A stretch of 51,039 nucleotides of DNA from NCBI GenBank assembly GCA_964632135.1, contig CAZWEI010000003.1:1-51039 (forward strand), written 5' to 3'. The notes under the pieces were generated by a model. It was given only the letters and a program-made list of their open reading frames with translations. It was not told the DNA's origin and did not search any database. Of the stretch, positions 7,730 through 16,161 are shown in pieces (within the stretch, counting starts at the first letter, position 1; every line of letters begins with the position of its first letter). Made by a program: the position numbers and the translations under genes. This stretch comes from JBFMAP01 sp964632135. GTDB taxonomy: Archaea; Micrarchaeota; Micrarchaeia; Burarchaeales; JBFMAP01.

Positions 7730-8876
7730 CCGCCCCTAGCGCGTTCACGAGCCCGTATCCTGTGACCGCGTCCCAGCCAGCGGAACCGAGGTCAGTCGCT
7801 GTTGTGTGGAGGATGGTTCGCACCTGGGCCGGCGTAAGTGAGGGGTTCTTCGCGAACATCAGCGCGACAACTCCTGAGACATGGGGCGTTGCCATTGATG
7901 TGCCACTGAGCGTCGCGTATCCGTCTCCTTTGTATGTTGAATACACGCTCACGCCTGGCGCAACGAGTTCAAGAGCAGAGCCCCTGTTGCTCCACCAAGG
8001 AACATTGTTGCTGCTGTCAGTCGCACCCACTGCAATAAACTCCGCATATCGCGCGGGATAACCCACATCCGTACCCTCGTTTCCTGATGCCGCGACGAGA
8101 ACGATTCCCTCGCTGTAAGCGTTTTGCATCTGCGTCTCGAACGCGCTTCCGAACTGGGAGGGACCGCTTATGCTCATTGAAATCACGCGCGCGTTATCGC
8201 TCGTGGTTAGCGCGTTTCCATCAGGCCCGTATCTCGCGTCCTCTATTCCCTTTGCCATCGCATCAGAGTAGCAGTAGCCGGCAGTGTCGCACACCTGGAA
8301 CGCATACAGTTTTGCCTCGTATGCAACGCCAACAACGCCTACGTTGTTGTTGAGCGCGAGAAGAGTTCCTGCAACATGCGTCCCATGACCATTCTTGTCC
8401 TCGCACGATTTTGCGCCAAGCTCGCTCTTACACCAGAGCAGGTTCGCCGCTATGTCGGGGTGGTTTCTGTCAACCCCCGTGTCAAGCACAGCCACGCGCA
8501 CTCCCGTCCCTTTGCTGACGTTCCACGCGTTCGGCGTGTTTATTTTCGCGATTCCCCACGGAAGAACCTGAGAGGGCTGGGGCTTTCCTCCGGAAGGTTT
8601 TCCATCCGGCCTAACCGCGATGTACGCAACTTCGACGGGCTCGATTCTCTCGATATTTTTATTTTTGAGCAGCGCGCCCTTCGCTTGCTCGGAGAGCTCT
8701 GCCGAAACAACTGGCATGTCGCGATACGTGAAGCGGAGAGCTCCGCTCGCGCTCACCTTATCAACATCCTCCTTACTCGGGTTTTGTTTGAAATAGATGA
8801 AATATTTATCCCCCACTGCGAGGGCTATGCTCGAAAAAACAACCAGTGCAACAAAGAACACGAGTGCCTTTTTCAT
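7716..8876 (-). CDS. Secreted subtilisin-like serine protease (peptidase S8)
   Basis: 386 residues. A signal peptide (residues 1-20, ending SSIALA) is followed by an I9-like propeptide (about 23-90) and an S8 catalytic domain. The triad is Asp132 (AVLDTGVD), His164 (NGHGTHVAGT) and Ser327 (SGTSMATPH). The protein ends soon after the catalytic domain, with no visible anchor or sorting repeat, so it is probably released or loosely held at the surface. The start ATG is preceded by AGAGGTGG and a TATA box at 8908-8916. The 3' end overlaps dph2. Its likely job is extracellular protein degradation or maturation of surface proteins; the substrate cannot be told. Confidence 0.95.
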   Translation of the reverse strand: MKKALVFFVALVVFSSIALAVGDKYFIYFKQNPSKEDVDKVSASGALRFTYRDMPVVSAELSEQAKGALLKNKNIERIEPVEVAYIAVRPDGKPSGGKPQPSQVLPWGIAKINTPNAWNVSKGTGVRVAVLDTGVDRNHPDIAANLLWCKSELGAKSCEDKNGHGTHVAGTLLALNNNVGVVGVAYEAKLYAFQVCDTAGYCYSDAMAKGIEDARYGPDGNALTTSDNARVISMSISGPSQFGSAFETQMQNAYSEGIVLVAASGNEGTDVGYPARYAEFIAVGATDSSNNVPWWSNRGSALELVAPGVSVYSTYKGDGYATLSGTSMATPHVSGVVALMFAKNPSLTPAQVRTILHTTATDLGSAGWDAVTGYGLVNALGAVIAS

Positions 8877-8907
8877 ACCACCACCTCTTGTTGTCTTTCT
8901 CGCGTCA

Positions 8908-8916
8908 CATATAAAT
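8908..8916 (-). promoter_or_regulatory. TATA box of the subtilase gene
   Basis: Read on the minus strand the bases give a TTTATATG core about 35 bases upstream of the start codon. A GAGGTGG ribosome binding site lies between them. The thpR gene diverges from the same 96-bp gap. Confidence 0.55.
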
Positions 8917-8972
8917 GCTTAACTTCGGCAATTGTCGCGCGCTTTTTATTTTTATCCTTTGAAAAATGAAGC

Positions 8973-9503
8973 ATGAGGCTCTTTATCGCAGTTGGAATAT
9001 CCGACGAGTTGCGCGAGAAATTGGCGAGACTGCAGGGTGAGATTCCGCGCGAAGGTTTGAAATTCGTTGAGAAAGAAAATCTGCACATTACGCTCGCGTT
9101 CCTTGGGGAAGTTGACGAGGCAAAGAAAGGCGAGTTGGTGCGCGCGCTTGGGGAAATCAAAAGCGAGAAATTCTCGATGAAACTTGGGGGGATGGGCGCG
9201 TTCCCATCTGAAAATTATATCCGCGTGGTGTGGGTTGGCGTGGAGGGCGAGGGGCTGAAAAAACTGCACGCGCAAATTAACGAGGCGCTGCGCGCGCTAA
9301 ATTTCAAAACCGAAAAGTATTCTCCGCATCTCACGCTTGCGCGCGTGAAGGAGAAGCCGAGCGCGGAACTGCGGGAGCGCATCGCGCGCAACAAAGAAAT
9401 TCCGCTCGGCGAGTGCGAGGTGAACGAATTTTGCCTGAAGAAAAGCACGCTCACCCCAAAAGGTCCAACGTATGAGAATGTGGCCGTATTCACGCTGGTT
9501 TAG
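8973..9503 (+). CDS. thpR: RNA 2',3'-cyclic phosphodiesterase (LigT/ThpR, 2H superfamily)
   Basis: 176 residues, typical of the family. The two catalytic HxT motifs of 2H phosphoesterases are clear: HITLAFLG at residue 38 and HLTLARVK at residue 119. The enzyme opens 2',3'-cyclic phosphates on RNA ends and was first noted for ligating tRNA halves in vitro. It starts MRLFIAVGISDELREKL, as in relatives. It is transcribed away from the subtilase gene, and a T-rich stretch near 8943-8958 may contain its promoter. Its TAG stop is followed at once by an in-frame TAA, giving a doubled stop. Confidence 0.95.
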   Translation: MRLFIAVGISDELREKLARLQGEIPREGLKFVEKENLHITLAFLGEVDEAKKGELVRALGEIKSEKFSMKLGGMGAFPSENYIRVVWVGVEGEGLKKLHAQINEALRALNFKTEKYSPHLTLARVKEKPSAELRERIARNKEIPLGECEVNEFCLKKSTLTPKGPTYENVAVFTLV

Positions 9504-9590
9504 TAATGATTTTAAAAGTTTCTTTACAAATAGGAGAATTACTATTTTGCTATCGCAGCGTAGTGCAAGCAGGCTTGAATGCAGGCAGGC

Positions 9591-9606
9591 TTATAAGCTT
9601 ATAAAA
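9591..9606 (+). promoter_or_regulatory. Palindromic TATA region of the ATP synthase operon
   Basis: TTATAAGCTTATAA (9591-9604) is a perfect 14-bp palindrome whose right arm runs into a TATA box (CTTATAAAA, 9598-9606) about 30 bases before the first gene's ATG. A palindrome over the TATA box is where an archaeal repressor would bind. The same half-site read in the other direction could also simply be a second TATA element. Two GCAGGCTT copies lie just upstream. Confidence 0.5.
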
Positions 9607-9634
9607 ATGCGCTGGTATTAGGATTCGTGGTCAT

Positions 9635-10060
9635 ATGGTAAAGGAGCAAAAAACGCATGGGGCGCACGGGGATGAGGAAGGGGAAGGTATGCGCGACCGT
9701 TTCGCGGCAAGCCGCGAAAGGTCCATTTTTGCGGAGCAAAAATCGGACGAGGAGTTCGTGCGGGAGATAGGCTCGCTCAAGGAAACCGAGAAAGAGGCAG
9801 AGAAAATAGTTAACCGGGCGAGGGGGCGCGCTGAGGCAATGGGAAAACGCGCGCGGGAGAAGGCGAAGAAAATCGTTGATGACGCAGGGAAGGAGGCGGT
9901 CGAGGAAAAGAATAGGATGCTCGCTGACGCGCGAAAGGAGACTAAGAAGGAAGTCGACAAGGTAATTAACGAGGCGGAGAGAAAGGGAGACGGGATACGC
10001 GCGCAGAAGACGGACGCGAGCGTGCCGCGGGATGTTGCCGGGAGGATTTTCAAACTTTAA
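9635..10060 (+). CDS. atpH: A-type ATP synthase subunit H-like coiled-coil protein
   Basis: 141 residues. From about residue 38 the protein is a single charged coiled coil (ETEKEAEKIVNRARGRAEAM ...), the signature of AhaH/AtpH, which pairs with subunit E to form the peripheral stalk. First gene of the ATP synthase operon, starting 30 bases before the gene for subunit I. Compared with usual relatives of about 100-110 residues it has an extended, glycine- and charge-rich N-terminus. Most of that extension (residues about 20-37, MRDRFAASRERSIFAEQKS) is encoded by copy 2 of the tandem-hairpin element. ATG at 9635; an internal ATG at 9689 is an alternative start. Confidence 0.8.
   Translation: MVKEQKTHGAHGDEEGEGMRDRFAASRERSIFAEQKSDEEFVREIGSLKETEKEAEKIVNRARGRAEAMGKRAREKAKKIVDDAGKEAVEEKNRMLADARKETKKEVDKVINEAERKGDGIRAQKTDASVPRDVAGRIFKL
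9694..9743 (+). repeat. Tandem-hairpin palindromic element, copy 2, inside atpH
   Basis: Hairpin 1 pairs 9695-9708 with 9711-9723: 13 pairs, one bulged G, AA loop. Hairpin 2 pairs 9725-9732 (ATTTTTGC) with 9736-9743 (GCAAAAAT) around GGA. From GGTCCATTT to AAATCGGA it matches copy 1 at 24 of 28 bases. The four mismatches form two exchanged base pairs (G-C and C-G in copy 1, T-A and T-A here). It is in frame with atpH. Confidence 0.7.
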
Positions 10061-10089
10061 TCAGTGGCTTCATATTCGAGAGATCGCTT

Positions 10090-11985
10090 ATGTTGAGGCC
10101 TGCCAAGATTGCCAAGGTCAGGGTGCTCGGGCTTAGAAGGGACGCCGGCGCCGTGATCAAACTTCTGCACGAGCAGGGGCTTCTCGAGTTCAAGGAAATC
10201 GAACTGAGCATTGAGCGGGATAAGCCGCTTGAGACTTATGCTGCCATTTCCGAGCAGCTTGTGAGGCTGCGCGCGATTGAGGGATACCTGAAAAGGCAGC
10301 CTGTGAGCGAGAGGGTGAAGCCCCTTCCGCTTGAGGAACTTATTGGCGAGTGCAAGTCGCTGGACATTGACGCGAAACTGAACGAACTGCAGAAAAGGAG
10401 CGACGAGATTGACGATGATATTGACGAGAAGAAAAACCTCCTGAAAATTCTCAATCATCTTGTTGATTTTGACGTCGATTTCGGCGCGCTGAAGAGCGAC
10501 AGGCTGAATTTCTATCTCGGGACGGTTGGGCAGCACAAATACCACTCGCTTTTGAGCATGCTGCGCAGGCTCACGAAGAAATTTGAGATAATATCGAAGA
10601 GCAGGGCGGCTGGGCGCGTGTGCCTGCTCGCAATCGACAAGAATTATGATGTCAGGGGCGTGTTTACCGAGGTTGGATTTTCTGAGATGGACATGGGCCA
10701 ATTGTGGGGCAAGCCGAGAGACATGATTGCAAATTTGGATGCCGAAGTCAGCGCGCTTGCGCGCGAGAAAATTGGAATCAGCGAGGAGATTGAAAAAATT
10801 TCAAAAGAAAATTACGCGCGCATCGCGCAGCTGCGCGAGATGCTCGAGATTGAGGAGGAGCGCGCCGAGATAACCGCGAAGTTCGGCAGGACTGCCGAAC
10901 TTTTCGTTTTCGAGGGCTGGGTTGTTGAAAGCGAGTTTGAGAAGGTGAGGAGCGCGCTCGAGGCGAGCGTGAAAGGAGTTGTGGTGCAGCAAGCGAGGAT
11001 GCGCGAGGGGGAGGGACCGACGCTCCTGGACAACCCGCGGATCGTGAGCCCGTTCGAGTTTCTGGTTGAGTTCTACTCGCTTCCGAAGCCGAACGAGATG
11101 GACCCGAGCGTGGTGTTGATGCTAACTTTCCCAATAATTTATGGGATGATGCTCGGGGACGTGATTTATGGGGTGATTTCGTTCCTCATTGCAATGCTAA
11201 TAATTTCAAAAACAAAGCCAGGAATGCTACAGGGCTTCGCGAGACTTTGGGCGTATGCCGCGATCCCTGCCGCTGTTTTCGGGATTGTTTTTGACGAGTG
11301 GATGGGTTTCAGCCACACGCACCTACTCGACCTGCTGTTTGGCGAGGCGGGCGTTCAGGGAATGGGGCTCCATCTTCCGCTTTACCACGGGATAAGCAGG
11401 GTGGAGAATGTCGGTTTGTTGCTCGTGCTCACGATAATAACAGGGATGATTCACCTCTCGCTCGGGCTGGTAATCGGCGCGCTCAACGAGTGGAATCACA
11501 ATCGCGTTCACGCGCACGCGAAACTGGGCTGGGTGCTGGTTGAATGGGGTGGTTTCTTCGTGCTTTCCACACTCCTGTTCCGCGCGTTCGCGCCTGAGAT
11601 TATGTACGCGGGCGCGTTGATGTTCGTTCTTGGCACGTGGCTGATTGTGCGCGCGGACGGGTTGTTCGGGATAATTGAAATTCCGGGAATAGCCGGCAAC
11701 ACGATGTCATACGCCCGTATCGCTGCTGTCGGAATCGCCGGCGTGATACCCGCGGAGTTCGTGATAAACAAACTCCTTCTTCCACGCGGGGATCTTCTCA
11801 CCGCGCTCATCCTTTTGCCGATATTTCTGGGCGTGCACGTGTTCAACGTGATTCTCGGGATGTTCGAGTCCCTCGTGCAGGGGGCGAGGCTTAACCTGGT
11901 TGAATTTTACGGCAAGTTCTTTCACGGTTCTGGGAGGAAGTTTTCTCCTTTCAGAGTAGAGAGAGTGCATACCGAAGAGGAATAA
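10090..11985 (+). CDS. atpI: A-type ATP synthase subunit I (a-subunit)
   Basis: 631 residues, usual size. The cytoplasmic N-terminal half (to about residue 335) forms the stator arm. The C-terminal half has about seven or eight membrane helices beginning at VVLMLTFPIIYGMMLGDVIYG. The helix containing NTMSYARIAAVGIAG carries the conserved arginine that faces the rotor carboxylate and is needed for ion passage. The family often has SYxRLxALGL here, so this copy is slightly divergent around the arginine. It sits between subunits H and K. Start ATG at 10090 follows a weak site. Confidence 0.95.
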   Translation: MLRPAKIAKVRVLGLRRDAGAVIKLLHEQGLLEFKEIELSIERDKPLETYAAISEQLVRLRAIEGYLKRQPVSERVKPLPLEELIGECKSLDIDAKLNELQKRSDEIDDDIDEKKNLLKILNHLVDFDVDFGALKSDRLNFYLGTVGQHKYHSLLSMLRRLTKKFEIISKSRAAGRVCLLAIDKNYDVRGVFTEVGFSEMDMGQLWGKPRDMIANLDAEVSALAREKIGISEEIEKISKENYARIAQLREMLEIEEERAEITAKFGRTAELFVFEGWVVESEFEKVRSALEASVKGVVVQQARMREGEGPTLLDNPRIVSPFEFLVEFYSLPKPNEMDPSVVLMLTFPIIYGMMLGDVIYGVISFLIAMLIISKTKPGMLQGFARLWAYAAIPAAVFGIVFDEWMGFSHTHLLDLLFGEAGVQGMGLHLPLYHGISRVENVGLLLVLTIITGMIHLSLGLVIGALNEWNHNRVHAHAKLGWVLVEWGGFFVLSTLLFRAFAPEIMYAGALMFVLGTWLIVRADGLFGIIEIPGIAGNTMSYARIAAVGIAGVIPAEFVINKLLLPRGDLLTALILLPIFLGVHVFNVILGMFESLVQGARLNLVEFYGKFFHGSGRKFSPFRVERVHTEEE

Positions 11986-12026
11986 ATTGGAAATAAAAAT
12001 AAAATGAAAAACGAGAGGTGAAGGAT

Positions 12027-12275
12027 ATGGCTTTGTTGGAAGGGGAAATGGCGGCAATTGCGCTGGCATCGTCAATAGCGATGGCTGGCGGTGCTCTTGC
12101 GACCGCGTGGGCTCAGGCGACGATAGGCGCTTCTGCGATGGGCGTTATCGCTGAGAAGCCTGAGGAGGCGAACAAACTGCTGGTGTATCTCGCTTTGCCT
12201 GAGACAATCGTCATCTTCGCGTTCGTAGTCGCGATACTGCTCACGCTGAAGGTAGTCGGCCTGCTTGGCGCGTAA
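12027..12275 (+). CDS. atpK: A-type ATP synthase subunit K (rotor ring c-subunit)
   Basis: 82 residues from the ATG at 12027, chosen because GAGGTGA lies just upstream; a GTG at 12018 is in frame but falls inside that site. A single two-helix hairpin rather than a duplicated four-helix form. Glu59 in the second helix (LPETIVIFAF) is the ion-binding carboxylate. Helix 1 is rich in Ala and Gly for ring packing. I see no clear Na+ signature (such as an extra Gln/Ser pair next to the Glu), so H+ or Na+ coupling cannot be assigned with confidence. Confidence 0.95.
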   Translation: MALLEGEMAAIALASSIAMAGGALATAWAQATIGASAMGVIAEKPEEANKLLVYLALPETIVIFAFVVAILLTLKVVGLLGA

Positions 12276-12330
12276 GGGCGCGCAATCGCAAGCAGCACCT
12301 AGCCTAGGGTATTTAGACAAGGGTGTTTTG

Positions 12331-12933
12331 GTGGGATTGAACGATTTGAAAAAAGAGATGAGGAGAAAAGCGGAGAGAGAGGCAGCGCGGCTCATCAGCG
12401 AGCAGAAGGAGAAGGACGACGCGCTCCTCGCGGACGCGAGAAAGGAGGGAAGGCGCGTTGTCGAGGAGGCGAAAAAGGAAGTCGGGCTGATGGTCGAGAA
12501 CGAGAAAAACGAGCAGATAGCAGCGGCGCGGCTCCAGGCGAAGAAAATCATCAACGACGCGAAAGAAGATGTGGTGGAGCGCGCGCTCGGACAGGCGTTC
12601 GAGGAATTGAAAAAACTCAGAAATGAAAGGGAGTACAGGGCGCTGCTCGCGAGCCTCATAAAAGAGGGAACGCACGAGATAGGAAAGGACGCTGTCGTTT
12701 ATGTGAAAAAGAACGACGCGAAACTCGCGCGCGGACTCGGACTTGGTGTGAAGCTCGTGGATAAGCATATTGATTGCGCTGGCGGCGCGCTCATCGAATC
12801 GCGCGACGGGAGGGTGCGCATGGACAACACTTTTGAGGCGAGGTTCGAGGAGATGAAGGAGAGCCTGAGGAAGGAGGTCTTCACGAGGATTTTTGGAAAG
12901 AAACCTGGGAAAGAGGAGGAAGAAAAAAAATGA
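12331..12933 (+). CDS. atpE: A-type ATP synthase subunit E (peripheral stalk)
   Basis: 200 residues from the GTG at 12331, preferred because GGGTG lies five bases upstream; an open frame extends back to 12265 but runs into the end of subunit K. N-terminal half is a coiled coil (LKKEMRRKAEREAARLIS...), and the C-terminal half is the globular domain that caps the A/B hexamer and ends in a run of acidic and basic residues (KKPGKEEEEKK). Overlaps subunit C by an ATGA junction, so the two are translationally coupled. Confidence 0.92.
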   Translation: MGLNDLKKEMRRKAEREAARLISEQKEKDDALLADARKEGRRVVEEAKKEVGLMVENEKNEQIAAARLQAKKIINDAKEDVVERALGQAFEELKKLRNEREYRALLASLIKEGTHEIGKDAVVYVKKNDAKLARGLGLGVKLVDKHIDCAGGALIESRDGRVRMDNTFEARFEEMKESLRKEVFTRIFGKKPGKEEEEKK

Positions 12934-14015
12934 AACTTCCAAGCCTGCCGTTCAACCCCCTGAGAAACCGCGCGCTCATCTACGGCTATGCAAATGCGCG
13001 CGTGAAGGCGATGAAGACCTTCCTCATCCCGCAGGGCCAGATGGAGGAGATGATTGACGTCGGGGAACTCGGCGCCGTGACAGGAATCCTTGAGCGGACG
13101 AGTTACAAGGAGGACCTAGTCGCGCTCTCGCTGAGATACTCGGGCGCGGATTTGGTCGAACTGGCGCTCGGAAGGAATTTCGCGCGCACATGCAGGAAAT
13201 TAATCAAGATAACGCCAGGCGACGCGACATCAACACTGCTCGGAATTTTGGAGAGATGGGACGTGCACAACTTGAAAACCATCATACTCGCTAAAGGGCT
13301 CGGGTATTCCGAGGAGCAGATAACCCCTTTCCTCGTGCCTGCCGGCGGGCTGACTGAGGCAGAGCTCAAAAAAATATTGAAAAAAGACATGGGCGAGCTC
13401 GTTGAGTACCTGAAGCGGACAAAGTACGCGCCACTCGCGCGCGCATTCGAGGAGCACGCAGAGGACGTGAGGAATAAGAACCTCGCGCCAATTCTCTCAG
13501 CGCTCGACTCGCTTTACTTCCGCGCGCTGCCCGGAATGATAAGCGCGAAGGACGCGGAGATGGCGACAATCCTCTCGCTCGTCCGCGCAGAGGTCGACAT
13601 GAAAAACATAATGAGCATACTGCGCGCGAAAAAGGAGAACCTGAGTGATGAGGCGGTTTCGAAACTGATGATTGAGGGAGGGAACCTAAGCGCGACTGAG
13701 TTGAGAAAACTCATCGAGACGAAGACGATTCTTGAAGTGACTGCAAGGCTGAAGCGCGCGTACAATCTTGGCGCTGCGCTCGAGAAATACAACGCGGACA
13801 ACTCGCTCACGCACTTCGAGATTGATTTGGAAAACAGGATTGCGGAGAAGGGAATCAAGGCACTCAGGCGGAGCATACTCTCGATTGGCGCGATTGTCGG
13901 TTTCCTTTATCTGAAGGAGGCGGAAGTGAAGAACATAAGGAAGATTGTTCGCGCTAAGGAGTTCAGGATTCCGAATGAAAAACTGAAGGAGATGCTCATA
14001 ACGGTTGGTGGGTGA
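12930..14015 (+). CDS. atpC: A-type ATP synthase subunit C (V-ATPase d homologue)
   Basis: 361 residues, usual size. All-helical protein that couples the central stalk to the rotor ring. It contains the family's AxIYGYANARVKAM start and repeated helical hairpins. The ATG overlaps the subunit E stop (ATGA). It is followed immediately by subunit F. Confidence 0.93.
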   Translation: MKLPSLPFNPLRNRALIYGYANARVKAMKTFLIPQGQMEEMIDVGELGAVTGILERTSYKEDLVALSLRYSGADLVELALGRNFARTCRKLIKITPGDATSTLLGILERWDVHNLKTIILAKGLGYSEEQITPFLVPAGGLTEAELKKILKKDMGELVEYLKRTKYAPLARAFEEHAEDVRNKNLAPILSALDSLYFRALPGMISAKDAEMATILSLVRAEVDMKNIMSILRAKKENLSDEAVSKLMIEGGNLSATELRKLIETKTILEVTARLKRAYNLGAALEKYNADNSLTHFEIDLENRIAEKGIKALRRSILSIGAIVGFLYLKEAEVKNIRKIVRAKEFRIPNEKLKEMLITVGG

Positions 14016-14016
14016 A

Positions 14017-14364
14017 ATGGCTGAACCTGGTGAAACTGAAAAAACATTGCCGGATAAAATCGTCGTGGTCGGGGACAGCGCCACTGTCACGGGTTTCAAG
14101 CTCGCGGGCGTTGTGGAGAATTACGTGCTGACGGGAAAGGAGGGGGAGCAGAAAGTCGTGGAGTTGCTTGATAAGGAGAACATCGGAATCGTGATAATAA
14201 ACGAACGAACGCTCGAGTCGTTCGACTGGAGGCTGAAAAGAAAACTCGAGGGAATAACGAAGCCCGTGATAATCGCGATACCTGATAAATTCGGCGCCGT
14301 GGAATCAGAAGAATCGCTGAAAGAACTTGTGAAAAGGGCTCTTGGCTTCGAACTGATAAAATGA
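14017..14364 (+). CDS. atpF: A-type ATP synthase subunit F
   Basis: 115 residues from the ATG at 14017, which has GGTGGGTGA directly upstream; a TTG at 14005 is in frame but overlaps subunit C. Rossmann-like core (KIVVVGDSATVTGFKLAGV ... NIGIVIINERTLE ... KPVIIAIPDKFG) typical of the F subunit, a central-stalk component with regulatory function. Gap to subunit C is one base. Confidence 0.95.
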   Translation: MAEPGETEKTLPDKIVVVGDSATVTGFKLAGVVENYVLTGKEGEQKVVELLDKENIGIVIINERTLESFDWRLKRKLEGITKPVIIAIPDKFGAVESEESLKELVKRALGFELIK

Positions 14365-14400
14365 TTATGTTGATTGTGTTGATTTTCAAGAGGTGGAAAG

Positions 14401-16149
14401 ATGGGAGTTCTTGAGAGAATATCCGGGCCTGTCGTCACTGCCGGAGACATGAGGGGCTCGCGCATGTACGACGTGGTCCGCGTGGGAAAGGAGAAGCTTA
14501 TCGGCGAGATTATCCGATTGATAGAGGACAAGGCGACCATACAGGTTTACGAGGACACGAGCGGGCTCAGGCCAGGCGAGCCTGTGGAGAACACCGGACA
14601 GCCGCTTTCTGTTGAATTGGGACCAGGAGTTCTCCGCTCAATTTACGACGGGATTCAGCGTCCCCTTGAGATAATTAGGAATGAGAGCGGTGATTTCATT
14701 GCGCGCGGGATAGTCACGATTCCGATTGACAAGAAAAAGAAATGGGAGTTCGTGCCGACCGTGAAGAAAGGGGAGAAAGTTGGGCCCGGCGACATAATGG
14801 GAACAGTGCAGGAGACGGACGTGATTAATCACAAAATAATCGTTCCGCCCGGAATTAGTGGGGAGGTCGCGGAGATAAAGAAGGGAAAATATGCTGTTGA
14901 GGAAACTGTTTGCACGCTGAAAACAAGCGGCGGGAAGAAGCACGCACTGAGCATGGTTCAGAAGTGGTACGTGCGAAAGGCGCGGCCGTATGTCGAGAAG
15001 ATGAACCCGGACACGCCGCTCATCTCAGGACAGAGGATTTTCGACACGTTCTTCCCTGTTGCAAAAGGAGGGACTGCATCTATTCCAGGACCTTTCGGAT
15101 CGGGAAAAACAGTAATGCAGCAGTCGCTCGCGAAATGGTCTGACGCGCAGATTGTTGTGTACGTAGGATGCGGGGAGCGCGGGAACGAGATGTGCGAGGT
15201 GCTTACGGAATTTCCGAAACTTGAGGACCCGAAGACGAAGAAGCCGCTCATGGAACGAACTGTGCTCATCGCGAACACCTCGAATATGCCAGTTGCTGCG
15301 CGCGAGGCGTCCATTTACACGGGGATAACAATTGCGGAGTATTACAGGGATATGGGCTATGACGTCGCGCTTATGGCAGACTCCACATCGAGATGGGCGG
15401 AAGCGATGAGGGAGATTGGAAGCAGGCTGGAGGAGATGCCCGGCGAGGAGGGATATCCCGCTTATCTCGCGCGCCGCCTCGCGGAGTTTTACGAGCGCGC
15501 TGGCCGCGTCGTTTGTTTGGGGAAAGATAAGCGAATCGGCTCCATCAGCGTGATTGGCGCCGTTTCTCCTCCGGGAGGGGATATTTCAGAGCCCGTGTCG
15601 CAGAACACGCTGCGCGTCACGAAGGTTTTCTGGGCGCTTGACGCGTCGCTCGCGCACCGCAGGCACTTCCCTGCGATTCACTGGCTGAAAAGTTATTCGC
15701 TCTATTTGGACACGCTGAAGAACTGGTACGTGAACAACATCTCCGCGGACTGGGTCGAACTGCGCACGAAAGCGATGGCGCTCCTTCAGAAGGAGGCGGA
15801 ACTTCAGGAGATAGTTCAACTCGTGGGACCTGACGCGCTTCCTGAGAAGGAGCGCGCGGTCCTGCTGAGCGCGAGGATGATTCGCGAGGACTTTTTGCAG
15901 CAGAGCGCGTACCACGAGGTGGACACGTTCGCGAGCATACGCAAGCAGTATCTGATGCTGAAAATAATAATGAGGTTTTACGAGCGTGCGCTCGCCGCAA
16001 CGGATTTGGGGATACAGGTGAAGAGGATTCAGGAACTTAAAGTGCTCAATGACATCGCGCGCATGAAAGAAATTCCCGAGAAAGAAACCGAGGCGAAGAT
16101 GAAAGCGATAATGGGAATCGTGGATGAGCAGTTTGACGCTCTTAAATAA
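14401..16149 (+). CDS. atpA: A-type ATP synthase catalytic subunit A
   Basis: 582 residues. Catalytic subunit with the P-loop GPFGSGKTVMQQ at about residues 230-241 (archaeal A-type GPFGSGKT, with Phe where F-type has Ala). The A-subunit-specific bulge region lies ahead of it. The downstream motif MADSTSRWAEAMREI is standard. An AGAGGTGG site precedes the ATG by about five bases. It hydrolyses or makes ATP at the interface with subunit B. Confidence 0.98.
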   Translation: MGVLERISGPVVTAGDMRGSRMYDVVRVGKEKLIGEIIRLIEDKATIQVYEDTSGLRPGEPVENTGQPLSVELGPGVLRSIYDGIQRPLEIIRNESGDFIARGIVTIPIDKKKKWEFVPTVKKGEKVGPGDIMGTVQETDVINHKIIVPPGISGEVAEIKKGKYAVEETVCTLKTSGGKKHALSMVQKWYVRKARPYVEKMNPDTPLISGQRIFDTFFPVAKGGTASIPGPFGSGKTVMQQSLAKWSDAQIVVYVGCGERGNEMCEVLTEFPKLEDPKTKKPLMERTVLIANTSNMPVAAREASIYTGITIAEYYRDMGYDVALMADSTSRWAEAMREIGSRLEEMPGEEGYPAYLARRLAEFYERAGRVVCLGKDKRIGSISVIGAVSPPGGDISEPVSQNTLRVTKVFWALDASLAHRRHFPAIHWLKSYSLYLDTLKNWYVNNISADWVELRTKAMALLQKEAELQEIVQLVGPDALPEKERAVLLSARMIREDFLQQSAYHEVDTFASIRKQYLMLKIIMRFYERALAATDLGIQVKRIQELKVLNDIARMKEIPEKETEAKMKAIMGIVDEQFDALK

Positions 16150-16161
16150 GCGGGTGATATT

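Noticed and set aside
8727..8742. Palindrome AGCGGA-GAGC-TCCGCT within the subtilase gene, considered as a third tandem-hairpin element
   Set aside because: It lacks the GGTCC-ATTT junction, the GGA loop and the second hairpin.
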